From Arthrobacter sp. D5-1 (GTDB lineage: Bacteria; Actinomycetota; Actinomycetes; Actinomycetales; Micrococcaceae), in NCBI RefSeq assembly GCF_017357425.1, contig NZ_CP014571.1:3348001-3412000 (forward strand): a DNA stretch of 64,000 bases, given 5' to 3'. The translations under genes were made by a program, and so were the position numbers. Positions 8,598-18,180 of the stretch are shown in pieces (the stretch's first letter is position 1; every line of letters starts with the position of its first letter). The notes below the pieces were generated by a model. That model was not told where the DNA came from. It was given only the letters and a program-made list of their open reading frames with translations, and made no database searches.

Positions 8598-9181
8598 CAG
8601 TTGCCTTTCTCTGGTGCCGGGGTTTCAAGAAGCCGTGGAGCTTCGGCCCAGCGCGGACCGTATCCACGGAAAACCAGGGTGCGGGGTTCGTCGTCGTCAT
8701 CGGTATCGAAGTCCATGACGTCACCGGCTGCTGCGGTGGCGGTTGCCGGGCTTTCCCCACCAACTGACCTGTGCAGGTCAACCTCCAGGCGGCTGTCCGA
8801 GAGGTGCTCCACCCGGTCCCTGCCCCATTCCACCACGGTCACCGCGGTGTCCATGGTGTTCTCCAGATCGATGTCGTCGATCTCCGCGGCCGATTCCAGC
8901 CGGTAGGCATCCACATGGACCAGGTCCGGGCCGCCGGGCCTGGGGCCATCGGCCAGATTGGGGTGGATCCGGACCAACACGAACGTGGGGGAAATGATGC
9001 CGGCCCGGACGCCAAGGCCTTCGCCCAGCCCCTGGGTGAACGTCGTCTTTCCCGCACCCAGTTCGCCGGTCAGGACCAGGAGATCTCCGGCCTCAAGCAC
9101 CCCGCCCACGGCTGCTGCGAGCGCATGCGTCTGCTCCGCCGTCGTGACCGTCAGCGTGCGCTCCCATTGGGGTTCACTCAC
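8597..9181 (-). CDS. tsaE: tRNA threonylcarbamoyladenosine biosynthesis ATPase TsaE
   Basis: ATPase that resets the TsaBD complex. The 194-residue protein has the Walker A motif LTGELGAGKTTFTQGLG (about residues 38-54), the SPTFVLVRI switch and HVDAYRLE with VVEWGRD further on. It is longer than the usual 150-160 residues because of a C-terminal tail containing an Asp-rich patch (FDTDDDDEP, about residues 157-165), seen in related actinobacteria. GTG start at 9181 overlaps the alr stop by 4 nt. Confidence 0.96.
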   Translation of the reverse strand: MSEPQWERTLTVTTAEQTHALAAAVGGVLEAGDLLVLTGELGAGKTTFTQGLGEGLGVRAGIISPTFVLVRIHPNLADGPRPGGPDLVHVDAYRLESAAEIDDIDLENTMDTAVTVVEWGRDRVEHLSDSRLEVDLHRSVGGESPATATAAAGDVMDFDTDDDDEPRTLVFRGYGPRWAEAPRLLETPAPEKGN

Positions 9182-10431
9182 AGTGCTGCCGCCTCTGTCG
9201 CATGACCGGCAGCCTTGTGGGCCTCTGCCTGCGCACTTACCTCGTTGAGGTAAGTGCGTGGCACGCGCGGGCTGATGCGGGTAACAATTTCATAGTTGTT
9301 GGTCCCCGCGGCCGCGGCCCAATCGTCAGCCGTGGGACCACCGTTGGCACCGTCTCCGAGCATGACGGCTTCCGCGCCCTTGAAAGAAGCTGCCTCTTCG
9401 GGCGTCAGCGCTCCGAGGTCGATGACCATCTGGTCCATCGCGATCCTGCCCACTACGGGGTAGTTGGTGCCGTTGACGCGGACCGGCCCGCCGGTGGCAA
9501 TGCGCGGGACACCGTCGGCGTAGCCCAACGGCACCAGGCCCAGCGTGCTTTCCCCGCTGGTCCGGTAGTTGAGGCCGTAGGAGACGCCCTGGCCCTCGGG
9601 TACCTTCTTGCAGTTGGACAGCAGTGTCCGGACCGTCATGGCAGGATGCAGGCCAAGCTCGGCGGAGGTTGCCCCTTCGAAGGGCGAGAGTCCGTAGATG
9701 CCAAGGCCCACACGCACAAGATCGAAGTGCGAGTCCGGGCGGGACAGCGTGGCGGGGGTGTTGGCGATGTGCCGGACTTCCATGTCCACTCCGGCGTCCT
9801 CGGCCATGGCGATTGCCTCACGGAAGACGGCCAGTTGCTCATCGGTTTCCGGCCTGTGCGGCTCGTCAGCCACAGCGAGGTGCGAGAAGATACCCACCAC
9901 ACGCAGCAGGCCTTGATCCTGGTACTCCATGGCCTGGCCAACCAGTTGGTCCCAATCGGCGATGGGGCAGCCGTTACGTCCCAGGCCGGTGTCCACCTTG
10001 AGGTGGACGCGTGCGGGCCGTTCCTGTTCGCGGGCTGCAGCGACCACGGCGTCCAACTCCCAGCCGGAAATTCCGACGTCGATGCCGGCGGCTACTGCCG
10101 CTTGGAAGTTGCTTTCACGGGTGTGCAGCCAGGCGAGCAGGGGGGCATCCACTCCGGCGGCGCGCAAGGCCAGCGCCTCGGAGATATGCGCGACACCGAG
10201 CCAGGCGGCACCGGCGTCGAGTGCTGCGCGTGCCACTTGGACGGCTCCGTGACCGTAAGCATCCGCCTTCACTACGGCCATGACCGTAGCAGGGGACGCA
10301 ATGGCGACGAACTGACGTACGTTGTGCCGCACGGCTTCGAGGTCAATCACAGCGGAGCGTTCCAGCACCGCCGACTTTGTTATGGAGGCTTTCGACCCGA
10401 TACCGATATCTGCAGCTGCTTCGTAAGTCAC
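9178..10431 (-). CDS. alr: Alanine racemase
   Basis: PLP enzyme making D-alanine for peptidoglycan. The PLP lysine is Lys55 in VVKADAYGHG, and the second catalytic base, a tyrosine, is in GQGVSYGLNYR; the C-terminal beta-domain includes VGRIAMDQMVIDLG. The 417-residue length includes an N-terminal extension of about 20 residues beyond the usual start near SAVIDLEAVRHN. GTG at 10431 is used; a later internal start cannot be excluded. First gene of the overlapping alr-tsaE-tsaB-rimI-tsaD operon, giving a cell wall/t6A pairing common in actinobacteria. Confidence 0.96.
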   Translation of the reverse strand: MTYEAAADIGIGSKASITKSAVLERSAVIDLEAVRHNVRQFVAIASPATVMAVVKADAYGHGAVQVARAALDAGAAWLGVAHISEALALRAAGVDAPLLAWLHTRESNFQAAVAAGIDVGISGWELDAVVAAAREQERPARVHLKVDTGLGRNGCPIADWDQLVGQAMEYQDQGLLRVVGIFSHLAVADEPHRPETDEQLAVFREAIAMAEDAGVDMEVRHIANTPATLSRPDSHFDLVRVGLGIYGLSPFEGATSAELGLHPAMTVRTLLSNCKKVPEGQGVSYGLNYRTSGESTLGLVPLGYADGVPRIATGGPVRVNGTNYPVVGRIAMDQMVIDLGALTPEEAASFKGAEAVMLGDGANGGPTADDWAAAAGTNNYEIVTRISPRVPRTYLNEVSAQAEAHKAAGHATEAAAL

Positions 10432-10513
10432 CCTAGAGATTCTAGTGGTGCCGGTGAATTCGGGTTAACTGCCGGCCAGCCGATTCCCTGCTGCGCGTCG
10501 GGATTGCGCGTCA

Positions 10514-11608
10514 TTACTGCGCGTCCGACAAATGCGCGATCGTCGCCCGTGCGCGGCGCTGGGCTTCCGCCGGGATGTCCTTGACGATAGGTTCCAGGAA
10601 CGCGAAACGCCGAAGCCACTGGCTGGATTGGCGTTCCTTCCGCGCATTGGCCCGCTGCCACCAGTCGGCGATGTCTCCCCACCCGGGGGCGGCCAGGGAA
10701 CCGCCTACTTCCTGGACGGCCAGGGAGGCACAGAGGTTCGCGAACCGGAGCCGGTCCCCCAACCTCCACCCCGCCAGGCACCCCACAATGAAGGCCGCCC
10801 CAAAACAATCTCCCGCACCGGTGGGATCGTAGGCGGACACCGGCAGGGAAGGCACCCATTCTTCTTCGCCGGTCTCGGAGTCCACCGCCACGGCACCCTG
10901 TGGGCCGAGCGTCACCACGGCAACGGGGACCCGGTCTGCCAGGGCGTACAGCGCCGCCCAAGGGTCCGCCTTACCGGTGAAGGCCATGGCTTCGGGCGCG
11001 TTGGGCAGGAAGGCATGGAAGTTCTCCAAAAGATCCAGGCGCCTTTCGGACCACTCCCCCGTGGGATCCCAGCCCACGACGCCAAAAAGCCTGGTGCCCG
11101 CTTCCTTCGCCGCCAGCATCCACGGTTCCAGTTCCTCACCCAGGTCAGCGACGGCTGCGAGCGCCTTGGGCGGTTGTCCTATCAGCTCGGAGGAACTCAC
11201 GGGGGCGGGGTGCCCGTGGGTGACCATGGACCGGTCCTGGTTGACGCAGAGCGACACGGTAACGGGTGAGTGCCAGCCCGGTATCTTTCTGGACAGCGAG
11301 AGGTCCACGTGTTCCTGGCTTTCAAGGATCTGCCAGTTGTAGTCGCCGTAGCCGTCGTCCCCGAAGGTCGCGGCGAGGTTGGTGCGCAGGCCCAGGCGCG
11401 CAGCGGCGATGGCCTGGTTGGCTACGCCACCCGGGCAGCTTCCCATTCCTTCGCTCCAGATCTCCGTGCCGGGCTCAGGCGAGTGCGGAAGACCCGTGAA
11501 GATGATGTCCTGGAAGACGGTTCCGGTCAGGAGGAGGTCGCACTGCTGGTCCGTGGGGGACCGTAGGGAGGCAAGGGGATCAAACCGTCGCTGGGGCATA
11601 GCGTCCAT
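10514..11608 (-). CDS. PfkB-family carbohydrate kinase
   Basis: A 364-residue ribokinase-like sugar kinase. The N-terminal PfkB signature region is GSCPGGVANQAIAAARLG (about residues 56-73). The C-terminal ATP/catalytic motif is VSAYDPTGAGDCFGAAFIVG, with the catalytic Asp in GAGD. The substrate is not evident. It is divergent from a GH4 6-phospho-glycosidase gene 66 nt away with a palindrome between them, so a role in the same sugar pathway is likely. The start is uncertain: the frame is open to 11662, overlapping the shared promoter region. ATG at 11608 was chosen because it leaves that region free, though no good ribosome-binding site is seen; ATG at 11599 is also possible. Confidence 0.83.
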   Translation of the reverse strand: MDAMPQRRFDPLASLRSPTDQQCDLLLTGTVFQDIIFTGLPHSPEPGTEIWSEGMGSCPGGVANQAIAAARLGLRTNLAATFGDDGYGDYNWQILESQEHVDLSLSRKIPGWHSPVTVSLCVNQDRSMVTHGHPAPVSSSELIGQPPKALAAVADLGEELEPWMLAAKEAGTRLFGVVGWDPTGEWSERRLDLLENFHAFLPNAPEAMAFTGKADPWAALYALADRVPVAVVTLGPQGAVAVDSETGEEEWVPSLPVSAYDPTGAGDCFGAAFIVGCLAGWRLGDRLRFANLCASLAVQEVGGSLAAPGWGDIADWWQRANARKERQSSQWLRRFAFLEPIVKDIPAEAQRRARATIAHLSDAQ

Positions 11609-11617
11609 GCACCGCAG

Positions 11618-11635
11618 ACTACGCTGCACCGTAGT
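11618..11635. promoter_or_regulatory. Palindrome in the kinase/GH4 divergent promoter region
   Basis: Arms ACTACG and CGTAGT are a perfect inverted repeat around 6 nt. Nearby, CTGCATAGA occurs twice as a direct repeat (about 11639 and 11658). The position between two divergent sugar genes suggests an operator. No regulator gene is next to it. Confidence 0.35.
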
Positions 11636-11673
11636 GGGCTGCATAGATGTTGAGGCCTGCATAGACTCGGGTC

Positions 11674-13071
11674 ATGCGGCTCATGATCGCCGGTGGTGGC
11701 GGCTTCCGGGTACCCCTTGTCTACCGGGCTTTATGCGCGGGCCCGTTCGCCGGACTGGTGGACGAGTTGGTGCTGTACGACGTCGACGCCGGACGGCTCG
11801 CAGCCATCGAGGCCGTGATTGGGGACATGCCCCCGGCAGGCGGTTCCACTCCCGTCGTCGTGGTGTCCACGGACCTGCGGGAGGCCCTCACTGGGGCGGA
11901 CATGGTCTTTGCTGCCATCCGGCCCGGTGGCACCGCCGGCAGGATCGCCGACGAACGCGTGGCCTTGGACCTCGGTCTGCTTGGCCAGGAAACCACAGGC
12001 GCCGGCGGCATCTCCTATGCCCTGCGTTCGATCCCCCGCATGCTGGAACTGGCCGAGGCGATGCGACGCCACTGCCCCGAGGCGTGGCTTATCAATTTCA
12101 CCAACCCCGCCGGCATGGTCACCGAAGCACTGGAGCCGGTGCTGGGGCGCAAAGTAATCGGTATCTGCGATTCCGCCGGTGGCCTGGTCCACCGGGCGGC
12201 GCGGGCTGTTGGCGCGCCGCTCACAGAAGGAACGCTCGACGGCGTGGGCTACTTCGGCCTGAACCACCTCGGTTGGCTGTATCGGCTGGCACCCGGCGGG
12301 CAGGATCTGCTGCCGGGCCTGCTTTCCGACCATGCGGCCCTTGAGTCCCTGGAAGAGGGCAGGCTGTTTGGGCAGCACACCTTACTGCAGCTTGGCTGCC
12401 TGCCCAACGAATACCTTTACTACTACTACCAAACGGCGCAGGCTACCGACGCCATCCGCCGGCAGCAGGAAACGCGTGGAGCGTCCATACACCACCAGCA
12501 GAGTGCCCTGTATCCAGCCCTGGCAAAGGCCCCGCACGCCTTTGAGCTGTGGGACGGCGCCCGCCGGGCCCGCGAGGAAGGTTACCTGGCCGAGGCGCGT
12601 ACGCGTGGAGAGCAACGGGACGAGTCTGATCTCGCAGGCGGCGGCTATGAGCGCGTGGCGTTGTCCGTGATGCGGGCACTGTCCGGCGGCGGTTCTGCCC
12701 AGCTGATTTTGAACGTGCCCAACGCGCCGGTGCTGCCGTCAGGCGCCCTGGCCACAGCGGAGGTGGCCGTGCCCGGGCTGCCGCCGGACGCCGTCGTCGA
12801 GGTTCCCTGCGAGGTAACGCCCGACGGCGCGTTGCCGCTTGCGCAAGCACGGCCCGGCGGGCAGTTCCTCACGCTGATGCAGCACGTCAAGGAGGTGGAA
12901 CGGCTGACCATCCGCGCTGTGGCCCATGGAGAGCGCAGCGCTGCCGTGGGTGCCTTCGCGGCGCATCCATTGATCGGATCGGCGGAGCTGGGCGAACTAC
13001 TCCTCACAGGGTACGAGGCAGCCTTTCCCGAACTGGCGCAGTTGTGGGGCCCTAAAGCTTCCGATACATGA
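11674..13071 (+). CDS. Glycoside hydrolase family 4, probable 6-phospho-beta-glucosidase
   Basis: A 465-residue NAD- and metal-dependent glycosidase. The Rossmann start MRLMIAGGGGFRVPLVYRAL, IRPGGTAGRIADERVALDLG, INFTNPAGMVTEAL, GICDSAG (metal-site Cys) and GLNHLGWLYR are the ordered signature motifs of GH4 6-phospho-beta-glucosidases. These enzymes hydrolyse phosphorylated disaccharides by an oxidation-elimination mechanism. ATG at 11674 gives the correct N-terminus for the nucleotide fold. No PTS genes are in the window, so the source of the phosphorylated substrate is unknown; the divergent PfkB kinase is a candidate. The 3' end overlaps the convergent acetyltransferase gene by 20 nt. Confidence 0.88.
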   Translation: MRLMIAGGGGFRVPLVYRALCAGPFAGLVDELVLYDVDAGRLAAIEAVIGDMPPAGGSTPVVVVSTDLREALTGADMVFAAIRPGGTAGRIADERVALDLGLLGQETTGAGGISYALRSIPRMLELAEAMRRHCPEAWLINFTNPAGMVTEALEPVLGRKVIGICDSAGGLVHRAARAVGAPLTEGTLDGVGYFGLNHLGWLYRLAPGGQDLLPGLLSDHAALESLEEGRLFGQHTLLQLGCLPNEYLYYYYQTAQATDAIRRQQETRGASIHHQQSALYPALAKAPHAFELWDGARRAREEGYLAEARTRGEQRDESDLAGGGYERVALSVMRALSGGGSAQLILNVPNAPVLPSGALATAEVAVPGLPPDAVVEVPCEVTPDGALPLAQARPGGQFLTLMQHVKEVERLTIRAVAHGERSAAVGAFAAHPLIGSAELGELLLTGYEAAFPELAQLWGPKASDT

Positions 13072-13570
13072 CGTGCAGGCCGACGTACCCGATCTCCGGG
13101 TGGTCAAAGGCCTCCGGGACCGTAGCGAGGATCCGGAAGCCCATGGACTGCCACAGCCACACTGCCCGGACGTTGCTCTCCACCACGGCGTTGTACTGCA
13201 TGGCGTAGAAGCCCGCCGCCTTGGCCTCACTCAGCGAATAGGCGCAGAGGGCGCGGGCGATGCCTTGGCCTGAGTTGTTGGCCCCCACCATGTACCCGGC
13301 GTTGGCAATGTGGTTGCCGCCACCGGCTTGGTTTGCGTGGAACTCTCCTGTTCCCAGGATCTGGCCCGTGTCCTTGCCCACGGCCACGAACGTCTGGCCG
13401 GGAGCGTCCTTGGTCCACTTGTTCCTGGCCGCTTCCTCGGAGGTGTCGCGATCCCAGGTGAAGGTCTCGCCGGCCCGGATTACCGGCTCCAGGATGGCCC
13501 AGATACCGGGCCAGTCTTCAGGGGTGGCTTTGCGGATGTCGAAAGTCTGTTCTTGGCTCACAGCGGCCAC
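13052..13570 (-). CDS. GNAT-family N-acetyltransferase
   Basis: A 172-residue acetyltransferase-like protein. It starts FDIRKATPEDWPGIWAILEP, has the acetyl-CoA loop NAGYMVGANNSGQGIARALC (about residues 90-110, with the GQGIA turn) and ends NVRAVWLWQSMGFRILATVP. This resembles the phosphinothricin/amino-acid acetyltransferase-like branch of GNAT proteins. The substrate is unknown. Start is GTG at 13570; a second GTG at 13561 is equally possible. Convergent with and overlapping the GH4 gene, divergent from mshA. Confidence 0.85.
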   Translation of the reverse strand: MAAVSQEQTFDIRKATPEDWPGIWAILEPVIRAGETFTWDRDTSEEAARNKWTKDAPGQTFVAVGKDTGQILGTGEFHANQAGGGNHIANAGYMVGANNSGQGIARALCAYSLSEAKAAGFYAMQYNAVVESNVRAVWLWQSMGFRILATVPEAFDHPEIGYVGLHVMYRKL

Positions 13571-13695
13571 GCTAGCAGCCTTGTCCAGAACACCGGGTTG
13601 CCGTGGGGTGGCTTTGATCAGCAGGAGTAGTGTTTTCTGCAGGGCAAAGGCGTGTTGGCTGTTTGCTGTTTGCTGTGAGTGTCAGGAGGAATGCG

Positions 13696-14940
13696 GTGCC
13701 GTTGATCCGTCGTGTGGCGTTCCTGTCCTTGCACACCTCCCCCATGGAGCAGCCGGGTGCCGGTGATGCCGGTGGAATGAACGTCTACGTCCGGGCGTTG
13801 GCCATGGCACTCGCGGAGTCCGGGGTGGAGGTGGAGATCTTTACCCGTTCCACCAAAGCGGGCCAAGCCGCCGTCGAGCATCCAGGTCCCGGCGTCTGCG
13901 TCCACAACGTCATGGCCGGGCCGCGCCGGAAACTGCCCAAAGAAGAATTGCCTGCCCTCCTGCATCAGATGGTGGAAGAAATCGACAGGATCCGGGGAAG
14001 CCAACTTCACGGCCGCTACGATGCCATCCATTCGCACTACTGGGTTTCCGGGGTGGCAGGGCTTGAGTTGGCCCAGCTTTGGGGTGTTCCGCTGGTCCAC
14101 ACCATGCACACCATGGCCAAGGTCAAAAACCTGGTCCTCGAATCCGGCGAACGCCCCGAGCCCCGGCGCCGCGAGGAGGGTGAGCAGCGGATTGTGGATG
14201 GCGCAGCCCGGCTGGTGGCCAACACTCCTGCCGAGGCCGAAGAACTGGTGTCACACTACGGTGCCGATCTTGACCGGATCGACGTCGCGCCGCCGGGCGT
14301 GGACCTCAAAGTGTTCACACCGTCTTTTCGGCGGAAGTCGCGATCCTTGCGGGGTGTCAGGCCGGACAGTTTCCATATCCTCTTCGCCGGCCGCATCCAG
14401 CGGCTCAAGGGCCCCCAGGTGTTCGTCAAAGCCGCGGGAATCCTGCGCAAGCGCAGGCCGGACATTGACCTTGAGATGACCATTCTGGGATCTCTTAGCG
14501 GGGCCAAGGATTTCAACCTTCAACACATTATCGAAGACGCCGGACTGGCCGACGTCGTTACTCATCGGCCGCCTGTCGTGGCGCCGGAGCTGGCCAGTTG
14601 GTTCCGTTCAGCAGACGTCGTTGTCATGCCCTCGTTCAGCGAATCCTTCGGTTTGGTGGCCTTGGAAGCACAGGCGTGCGGTACACCTGTGGTGGCCACC
14701 AATGTGGGTGGCCTGTCCCGCGCAATTTCCGACGGGCGCACGGGCATGCTGGTGGACGGGCACGACCCCTCCGACTGGGCAGACGCCCTGGAAGACCTCT
14801 ACGATGACGTCCAGACCCGGGAAGACATGGGCCGGTTGGCGGCCACCCATGCCGAATCCTTCGGATGGCAACGGACGGCAGCCATCACCTTGGAAAGCTA
14901 CCGCGAAGCAGTAGGTGGCCTGCTGGTTCCCCGGCGCTGA
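13696..14940 (+). CDS. mshA: D-inositol-3-phosphate glycosyltransferase MshA
   Basis: First committed enzyme of mycothiol synthesis: adds GlcNAc from UDP-GlcNAc to 1D-myo-inositol 3-phosphate. The 414-residue GT4 protein shows [20 protein letters not shown] near the N-terminus, [15 protein letters not shown], and the donor-site motif [20 protein letters not shown] with the conserved Glu pair. I chose GTG at 13696 because AGGAGG (13684-13689) lies 6 nt upstream and the family starts about here; the frame is open to 13630 without a better site. Its acceptor is supplied by the inositol-phosphate synthase encoded at 16924-18009. Confidence 0.95.
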   Translation: MPLIRRVAFLSLHTSPMEQPGAGDAGGMNVYVRALAMALAESGVEVEIFTRSTKAGQAAVEHPGPGVCVHNVMAGPRRKLPKEELPALLHQMVEEIDRIRGSQLHGRYDAIHSHYWVSGVAGLELAQLWGVPLVHTMHTMAKVKNLVLESGERPEPRRREEGEQRIVDGAARLVANTPAEAEELVSHYGADLDRIDVAPPGVDLKVFTPSFRRKSRSLRGVRPDSFHILFAGRIQRLKGPQVFVKAAGILRKRRPDIDLEMTILGSLSGAKDFNLQHIIEDAGLADVVTHRPPVVAPELASWFRSADVVVMPSFSESFGLVALEAQACGTPVVATNVGGLSRAISDGRTGMLVDGHDPSDWADALEDLYDDVQTREDMGRLAATHAESFGWQRTAAITLESYREAVGGLLVPRR

Positions 14941-15043
14941 GTCTTCGCCGGATCCCCCGCAGGGACTGATAGATTGTCGCGCACAGCGAACCAACGCCTG
15001 CAGCACCAACCCCGCTGCGGGGACACCCAGCCGAAGGACAACG

Positions 15044-16732
15044 ATGTCTGAGAACAAGGTCATGTCTGATCTTGAAATTGCCCGCAACGCCACCATCCTG
15101 CCCATTGTGGACATCGCCCAACGCGCGGGCATCACAGTGGATGCCCTTGAGTTGTATGGGCCCTATAAGGCCAAGATCAATCCAGCCAAGCTGGTCCTCC
15201 CGGCACGCACAGTACCTGGCAAGGTGGTCCTGGTGTCTGCCATGTCCCCCACCCCGGCGGGTGAAGGGAAGTCCACCACCACCGTGGGGCTCGCAGACTC
15301 GCTGGCACGCGCGGGACACAAAGTGATGATCGCCCTGCGCGAGCCATCCTTGGGTCCCATCCTGGGCATGAAGGGCGGAGCCACCGGCGGTGGTTACTCG
15401 CAGGTGTTGCCGATGGATGACATCAACTTGCACTTCACCGGCGACTTCCATGCGATCACTTCCGCCAACAACGCCCTCATGGCACTGGTGGACAACCATA
15501 TTTTCCAAGGCAACGAACTCGGTATCGATCCCCGCCGCATGACCTTCAAACGCGTGCTGGACATGAACGACCGTGCCCTGCGGGAAGTAGTCATCGGCCT
15601 CGGCGGGCCTGTGCAGGGCGTGCCCCGGCAGGATGGCTTCGACATCACTGTCGCGTCCGAAATCATGGCGGTCTTCTGCCTGGCCACGGACTTGGACGAT
15701 CTCCGCTCGCGGCTGGGTCGGATCACCTTCGGCTACACCTACGATCGCGCGCCGGTCACCGTTGCCGACCTCGGCGTTGAGGGTGCCCTGACCATGCTGT
15801 TGAAGGACGCCATCAAGCCCAACCTCGTCCAGACCATCGCCGGGACACCGGCTTTGGTCCATGGTGGCCCGTTCGCGAACATCGCCCACGGCTGCAACTC
15901 GTTGATCGCCACCAGCACGGCCATGCAACTCGCAGACATCGTGGTCACCGAAGCGGGATTCGGAGCAGACCTCGGCGCCGAAAAGTACATGGACATCAAG
16001 GCGAGAATCGCCGCGGTGGCGCCATCCGCCGTCGTGGTGGTTGCGACCATAAGGGCCCTCAAGATGCAGGGCGGGGTCCCCAAGGACCAACTCAGCCGAC
16101 CGAACGTCGAAGCCGTGGCCGCCGGGGTGGAGAACCTCCGGAGACACGTCCGGAACGTCGCCAAGTTCGGCATCTCCCCCATTGTCTCCATCAACAAGTT
16201 CGGCACGGACACCCCCGAAGAACTGGAGTGGCTGCTCGCCTGGTGCGCCGCGGAAGGTGTTGAAGCCGCCGTCGCCGACGTCTGGGGCCGGGGCGGCGGA
16301 GGCGACGGCGGTGACGACCTCGCTGCCAAGGTCGCAGCTGCGCTTGACGCGCCCTCCGATTTCCACCACCTCTACCCGCTGGAAATCCCTGTGGAGGACA
16401 AGATCAGGACCATCGTGCAGGAGATCTACGGGGCCGACGGCGTCGAGTTCTCGGTTCCCGCCCTGAAACGCCTCGCGGAGATCGAAAAGAACGGTTGGTC
16501 CGACTTCCCCGTCTGCATGGCCAAGACACAGTATTCCTTCACGGACGATGCCTCCCGGCTGGGGGCGCCCAAGGGATTCACCGTGCACGTCCGCGAGCTG
16601 ATCCCCAAGACCGGCGCCGGGTTCATTGTCGCGTTGACCGGCGCTGTCATGACCATGCCCGGACTGCCCAAGGAGCCGGCCGCGATGCGCATGGACGTGG
16701 ACGCCGAAGGACAACCCACCGGCCTCTTCTAG
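15044..16732 (+). CDS. fhs: Formate-tetrahydrofolate ligase
   Basis: Makes 10-formyl-THF from formate, THF and ATP in one-carbon metabolism. The 562-residue protein has the P-loop motif [18 protein letters not shown] (about residues 68-85), [19 protein letters not shown] and the [13 protein letters not shown] stretch, all family signatures. ATG at 15044 follows GAAGGAC; an ATG 6 codons later is an alternative, and the upstream open frame overlaps mshA and was rejected. Length is normal. It lies 103 nt after mshA on the same strand, so co-transcription is possible but not shown. Confidence 0.96.
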   Translation: MSENKVMSDLEIARNATILPIVDIAQRAGITVDALELYGPYKAKINPAKLVLPARTVPGKVVLVSAMSPTPAGEGKSTTTVGLADSLARAGHKVMIALREPSLGPILGMKGGATGGGYSQVLPMDDINLHFTGDFHAITSANNALMALVDNHIFQGNELGIDPRRMTFKRVLDMNDRALREVVIGLGGPVQGVPRQDGFDITVASEIMAVFCLATDLDDLRSRLGRITFGYTYDRAPVTVADLGVEGALTMLLKDAIKPNLVQTIAGTPALVHGGPFANIAHGCNSLIATSTAMQLADIVVTEAGFGADLGAEKYMDIKARIAAVAPSAVVVVATIRALKMQGGVPKDQLSRPNVEAVAAGVENLRRHVRNVAKFGISPIVSINKFGTDTPEELEWLLAWCAAEGVEAAVADVWGRGGGGDGGDDLAAKVAAALDAPSDFHHLYPLEIPVEDKIRTIVQEIYGADGVEFSVPALKRLAEIEKNGWSDFPVCMAKTQYSFTDDASRLGAPKGFTVHVRELIPKTGAGFIVALTGAVMTMPGLPKEPAAMRMDVDAEGQPTGLF

Positions 16733-16828
16733 CGCTCTCTCACATCCCGCGCCCTTCCAACCAACGCTCTCTCACATCCCGCGCCCTTCCGGCCAGCGCT
16801 CTCTCACTCTTTTGAGAAAAGTGAGCGA
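16733..16828. repeat. Tandem 32-bp repeat after fhs
   Basis: Two near-identical 32-bp units (16733-16764 and 16765-16796) start CGCTCTCTCACATCCCGCGC and differ only in their last few bases. A third unit (from 16797) shares the first 11 bases and then forms a bulged hairpin with arms CTCACTCTTTT and AAAAGTGAG. The inverse GTGAGAGA appears again at about 16853. The array begins immediately after the fhs stop codon. It looks like a non-coding interspersed-repeat family; its function is unknown. Confidence 0.8.
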
Positions 16829-16876
16829 GCGTCCGCACCAAACCCAAGGGACGTGAGAGAAGGTTCGGAGAATGGC

Positions 16877-16907
16877 AAACGCCCCCGTATCGGATACGGG
16901 GGCGTTT
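16877..16907. terminator. Bidirectional terminator between fhs and ino1
   Basis: A perfect hairpin with arms AAACGCCCCCGTATC and GATACGGGGGCGTTT around a single G, so about 14 bp with a minimal loop, A-run on one side and T-run on the other. It separates the convergent fhs and inositol-phosphate synthase genes and can serve both. Confidence 0.9.
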
Positions 16908-16923
16908 GGTGTGACAGAGGTGT

Positions 16924-18009
16924 TTAGCGCTCGATGTCGCCGCGGATGAAAGCCTCAACCTTCTCGCGGGCGAGGTCGTCGTTGAACTGCTCCGGCGGGG
17001 ACTTCATGAAGTAGCTGGAAGCAGACAGCAGCGGGCCGCCGATGCCGCGGTCCAGGCCGATCTTGGCGGCACGGATGGCGTCGATGATGACACCTGCGGA
17101 GTTCGGGGAATCCCAAACCTCGAGCTTGTATTCGAGGGACACCGGGGCATCACCGAAGTTGCGGCCTTCGAGGCGGACGAAGGCCCACTTGCGGTCATCG
17201 AGCCAGGCAACGTAGTCGGACGGCCCAATGTGGACGTCATCGGCGTGCAGCTCGGCCTCAACATTGGAGGTCACAGCCTGGGTCTTGGAGATCTTCTTGG
17301 ATTCGAGACGATCGCGCTCCAGCATGTTCTTGAAGTCCATGTTGCCACCGACATTCAGCTGGTACGTGCGGTCCAGCGTAACGCCGCGGTCTTCGAAGAG
17401 CTTGGCCATGACACGGTGCGTGATGGTGGCACCGATCTGGCTCTTGATGTCATCGCCCACGATCGGGACACCGGCCTCAGTGAACTTGTCAGCCCACTCC
17501 TTGGTTCCGGCGATGAAGACCGGGAGTGCGTTCACGAACGCAACACCGGCGTCGATGGCGCACTGGGCGTAGAACTTTGCAGCCTGGTCCGAACCGACGG
17601 GCAGGTAGCAAACCATGACGTCAGCCTTGGCCTCGCGCAGCGCTGCGACGATGTCCACCGTTTCGTCCGGTGCCTCAACAATGGTCTCGCGGTAGTACTT
17701 GCCCAGGCCGTCCAGGGTGTGGCCGCGCTGGACGGTGACACCAGTGGCGGGGACGTCGGCGATCTTGATGGTGTTATTTTCGCTGGCGCCGATGGCGTCG
17801 GCCAGGTCCAGTCCAACCTTCTTGCTGTCGACGTCGAAAGCAGCAACGAACTGGACGTCGTTGACGTGGTACTGGCCGAACTCGACGTGCATCAGACCCG
17901 GGATCGTGGCCTTGGGGTCAGCGTCGCGATAGTACTGAACACCTTGGACCAGCGATGCGGCGCAGTTACCTACGCCGACAATGGCAACACGAATCGGATG
18001 TGAAGACAC
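16924..18009 (-). CDS. ino1: Inositol-3-phosphate synthase
   Basis: Converts glucose 6-phosphate to 1D-myo-inositol 3-phosphate with NAD, the precursor of mycothiol and phosphatidylinositol. The 361-residue protein is the short actinobacterial form. It has the NAD motif [20 protein letters not shown] at residues about 8-27, [42 protein letters not shown] and [11 protein letters not shown], the catalytic stretches of the family. GTG at 18009 has AAGGAG upstream. With mshA 2 kb away, two mycothiol steps are encoded in this region, on opposite strands. Confidence 0.96.
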   Translation of the reverse strand: MSSHPIRVAIVGVGNCAASLVQGVQYYRDADPKATIPGLMHVEFGQYHVNDVQFVAAFDVDSKKVGLDLADAIGASENNTIKIADVPATGVTVQRGHTLDGLGKYYRETIVEAPDETVDIVAALREAKADVMVCYLPVGSDQAAKFYAQCAIDAGVAFVNALPVFIAGTKEWADKFTEAGVPIVGDDIKSQIGATITHRVMAKLFEDRGVTLDRTYQLNVGGNMDFKNMLERDRLESKKISKTQAVTSNVEAELHADDVHIGPSDYVAWLDDRKWAFVRLEGRNFGDAPVSLEYKLEVWDSPNSAGVIIDAIRAAKIGLDRGIGGPLLSASSYFMKSPPEQFNDDLAREKVEAFIRGDIER

Positions 18010-18120
18010 GGAACTCCTTTTGAGAACTAAACCTCATGTGCCAGGCGCAGCCCTGACTGAGTCCAGGGCACGACTGATTGGCACGGCGCCATTCGGCGCA
18101 CTCTTGCATTGTAACCAACA

Positions 18121-18162
18121 CAGCAGGGGCCGGCTTTGTTCCCGGCCGGCCCCTGCTGTTTT
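18121..18162. terminator. Strong hairpin between the aldo-keto reductase and ino1
   Basis: Arms CAGCAGGGGCCGGC (18121-18134) and GCCGGCCCCTGCTG (18145-18158) form a perfect 14-bp GC-rich stem followed by TTTT on the plus strand. On the minus strand it lies just after the aldo-keto reductase stop and upstream of ino1, where the T-run is weak (TGTGTT). Confidence 0.8.
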
Positions 18163-18180
18163 ATGGCGAAACTTCCGAGG

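Noticed and set aside
14941..15043. Possible folate (THF) riboswitch in front of fhs
   Set aside because: Only a short CCCCGC/GCGGGG hairpin is visible; no conserved THF-riboswitch core could be recognised.
14885..16714. Long open frame on the minus strand across fhs
   Set aside because: It is the antisense shadow of fhs in high-GC DNA; its translation is low-complexity and unlike any family, while fhs on the plus strand has all its motifs.
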